Positions 62,355 to 64,000 of a DNA stretch of 64,000 nucleotides are shown piece after piece. This DNA is from an uncultured Trueperaceae bacterium. GTDB lineage: Bacteria; Deinococcota; Deinococci; Deinococcales; Trueperaceae. Where the stretch lies: contig CALMXZ010000010.1 in assembly GCA_937873495.1 (NCBI GenBank), forward strand, positions 186,001-250,000, in the 5' to 3' direction. Each line of letters starts with the position of its first letter. Position 1 is the first letter of the stretch. The position numbers were made by a program, and so were the translations under genes. The notes beneath the pieces are model-generated. The model saw nothing but the letters and a program-made list of their open reading frames with translations, was not told where the DNA came from and searched no databases.

Positions 62355-63010
62355 AGGTGCCGCACCGGGCACCCGGTGGCTTCCAGCATGTCCGCCATCA
62401 TGTCGCTTACCTCGGCGTGGCCGCCGCCCCGTGCCAGCAGGCCCGCTGCCGTGCCCTGCTGATCGGCCACGCTGCGGTTCTGGCTCAGCTTCCACTTGCC
62501 GCGCAGCTCGGTCACCTCGATGCTCAAGCCCACGATGCCCTTCATCTGGGCGGCGAGGTACTCCTCGGGCGCGTCGGTCATGCGCCACGGCTCGTCGAAC
62601 GGCTCCTCGTTGTGGTCGACGAGCTCCTCCAGGTGGCGCCGCAGCCAGACGCGGTCCTCGATGATGGTCGGACGCCCGCGCGCCTGCACGATCACGTAGT
62701 TCCACGTCGGCACGACCTTGCCGTGCTCGCGCTTGGTGGGGTACCACGACGGCGTGACGTACGCCTGCGGACCTTGGAAGACGACGAGGCAGTCGCCGGC
62801 GCTCTGCAGGTCGCGCCACTGCGGGTTGGCGCGCGCCAGGTGGCACTCGAGCGTGCCGCGCTCGGCGCCTTCCGCGTGCAGGACGAACGGGATCTGGTTC
62901 GCCACGGGCCCGTCGCTGCCGGCGCTGATGAGCAGCCCGAGCGGCCGCGCGCGGATGAGCTGGTGCATGACCTCGGGGCGCTCTTCGCGGTTGTGCGGCG
63001 GCACGTACAT
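62351..63010 (-). CDS. paiB: PaiB-like FMN-binding protein
   Basis: A 219-residue protein matching PaiB: the start MYVPPHNREERPEVMHQLI, the flavin-fold segment PVANQIPFVLHAEG, the strand VVFQGPQAYVTPSWYPTKREHG and PTWNYVIVQARG. PaiB was described as a negative regulator of sporulation and protease genes; biochemically these are split-barrel FMN proteins. No Shine-Dalgarno; TACACT 6 bases before the ATG suggests a leaderless mRNA. Confidence 0.92.
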   Translation of the reverse strand: MYVPPHNREERPEVMHQLIRARPLGLLISAGSDGPVANQIPFVLHAEGAERGTLECHLARANPQWRDLQSAGDCLVVFQGPQAYVTPSWYPTKREHGKVVPTWNYVIVQARGRPTIIEDRVWLRRHLEELVDHNEEPFDEPWRMTDAPEEYLAAQMKGIVGLSIEVTELRGKWKLSQNRSVADQQGTAAGLLARGGGHAEVSDMMADMLEATGCPVRHL

Positions 63011-63101
63011 GTGCGGAGTGTACGGCCTGGGCGGGTCCGGCCCTTAGCGGTGCCGGGCTTCCTGGCCTAGTGGTAGTGTGGCGCCGCAGACGGAGGCGCA
63101 C

Positions 63102-63719
63102 ATGTTCGACCTGACGACGTTCTGGGTGTTCCTGACCGCGGCGTTCACGCTGGCCATCATCCCCGGTCCGGGGATGTTCTACGTACTAACCCGCACCCTG
63201 CGCGGCGGCCGGCGCGAGGGGCTGCTCTCGACCGTCGGGACGGGCATAGCCGGCCTGGTGCACACGTTCGCGGCCGCGCTCGGGGTATCTGCGATCCTCG
63301 CGACGTCGGCCGTCGCCTTCGGCGTCGTGAAGTGGTTGGGCGCGGCCTACCTCGTTTACCTTGGCATCAAGACGCTGCTTGGCGGGGCGGGGTTCTCGGC
63401 GGCCGATGCGGCTCCGGCGCCGTCCGGTGGCGCGCTGCGGCAAGGCATCATCGCCGAGGTCCTCAACCCCAAGACGGCGCTGTTCTTCCTCGCGTTCATC
63501 CCGCAGTTCGTACATCCCGGTGGCGGGGTGTTCTGGCAGTTCGTGCTGCTGGGGGCCATCACGACGCTGCTCACCAGCGGCGTGGACCTGCTGGTGGTGC
63601 TCGGCGCCAGCCCGTTGAGCGTGTTGATGAGGCGCAACCGGGCCGTGCGGATCGCGCAGCGGTACGGGACCGGGTCGGCGCTCGTTGGGCTTGGGGTCTA
63701 TGTGGCCGTCGAGAGGTGA
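63102..63719 (+). CDS. LysE/RhtB-family amino acid exporter
   Basis: A 205-residue membrane protein with six hydrophobic segments. The family marks are IPGPGMFYVLTRTLRGGRREG near residue 22 and NPKTALFFLAFIPQFVHPG near 125. CGGAGG precedes ATG 63102; a GTG at 63078 would only add eight residues. It may relieve amino acid excess when peptides are used. Confidence 0.93.
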   Translation: MFDLTTFWVFLTAAFTLAIIPGPGMFYVLTRTLRGGRREGLLSTVGTGIAGLVHTFAAALGVSAILATSAVAFGVVKWLGAAYLVYLGIKTLLGGAGFSAADAAPAPSGGALRQGIIAEVLNPKTALFFLAFIPQFVHPGGGVFWQFVLLGAITTLLTSGVDLLVVLGASPLSVLMRRNRAVRIAQRYGTGSALVGLGVYVAVER

Positions 63720-63798
63720 AAGGCCAAACTGCGGTGTTCGCTACGCGCTGGCGAGGCTTTCGGGGCCGTCGTCGAATAGACCCGGCGGGTTGTCGGCC

Positions 63799-64000
63799 TT
63801 AAGCGTCTGCGGTGAGGCGCGTGTCCAGTACGTCCCTGATCCAGTCGCCGACGATGTTCACGGAGAGCACGGTCAACGCGATCGCCAACCCCGGGAAGGT
63901 GATGACCCACCACGCGAAGATGATGTAGTCGCGCCCTTCCGACACCATCCCACCCCAGGAGGGTGTCGAGGGTGGAACGCCAAGACCGAGGAAGGAGAGG
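63799..64000 (-). CDS. peptide-type ABC transporter permease (DppC-like), C-terminal part
   Basis: The gene continues past the end of the window. The minus strand reads [20 protein letters not shown], then [19 protein letters not shown] and [18 protein letters not shown] before the stop at 63799. This is the last part of a DppC-type permease, with the conserved S-LGLG and GDWIRD motifs. It belongs to a further peptide-type importer to the right. Confidence 0.88.
   Translation of the reverse strand, partial: LSFLGLGVPPSTPSWGGMVSEGRDYIIFAWWVITFPGLAIALTVLSVNIVGDWIRDVLDTRLTADA

Overview
The window is about 70% G+C, densely packed and free of rRNA, tRNA, phage or insertion-sequence genes. The gene content suggests an aerobic or denitrifying heterotroph of the Deinococcota, perhaps Trueperaceae-like. 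The grounds are an N-acylamino-acid racemase-type enolase, many GTG/TTG starts, several TAnnnT boxes 6-9 bases before a start codon (leaderless-type promoters), and a Sec-exported N2O reductase. The assignment is an inference; no phylogenetic marker was tested.

Layout. 1-8.4 kb: reductive pyrimidine catabolism (preT end, preA, dihydropyrimidinase) with a NMT1/THI5-type ABC importer, one permease of which carries a large repeat-containing extracytoplasmic domain. 8.4-9.0 kb: non-coding, rich in palindromes and a 12-bp tandem repeat. 9.1-12.6 kb: MFS exporter, two small membrane proteins, a thioredoxin-like protein. 12.7-19.2 kb (minus): nitrous oxide reduction cluster cytochrome c-nosZ-(membrane/NosL fusion)-nosD-nosF-nosY. 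19.4-23.3 kb: a YugP-like metallopeptidase, then a cobalamin riboswitch followed by class I ribonucleotide reductase genes. 23.3-28.3 kb: two more palindromes and a LIV-type ABC importer (minus). 28.6-33.3 kb: Na/phosphate symporter-like protein, double GNAT protein, N-acylamino-acid racemase/OSBS family enzyme, DUF302 protein. 33.5-39.1 kb: a second complete LIV-type importer. 39.6-48.9 kb: glutamate dehydrogenase, an aldo/keto reductase and a full trans-4-hydroxy-L-proline degradation set with its GntR regulator and palindromic operator. 49.0-51.3 kb: decayed and intact toxin-antitoxin-like genes and a lipoprotein. 51.4-62.4 kb: peptide use, with two paralogous modules (aminopeptidase P-like gene divergent from a family 5 solute-binding protein), a Dpp-type permease pair, a class IV aminotransferase and a GntR regulator. 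62.4-64 kb: PaiB-like protein, LysE exporter and the end of another Dpp-type permease.

The genes fit a lifestyle of scavenging peptides, amino acids, hydroxyproline and pyrimidines, feeding carbon through 2-oxoglutarate and glutamate, with N2O as an alternative electron acceptor. The most unusual signals are a family of long hairpins whose arms differ in sequence yet stay self-complementary around a loop of almost constant length, the riboswitch-controlled class I reductase, the NosL fusion, and the ABC permease with a repeat ectodomain.
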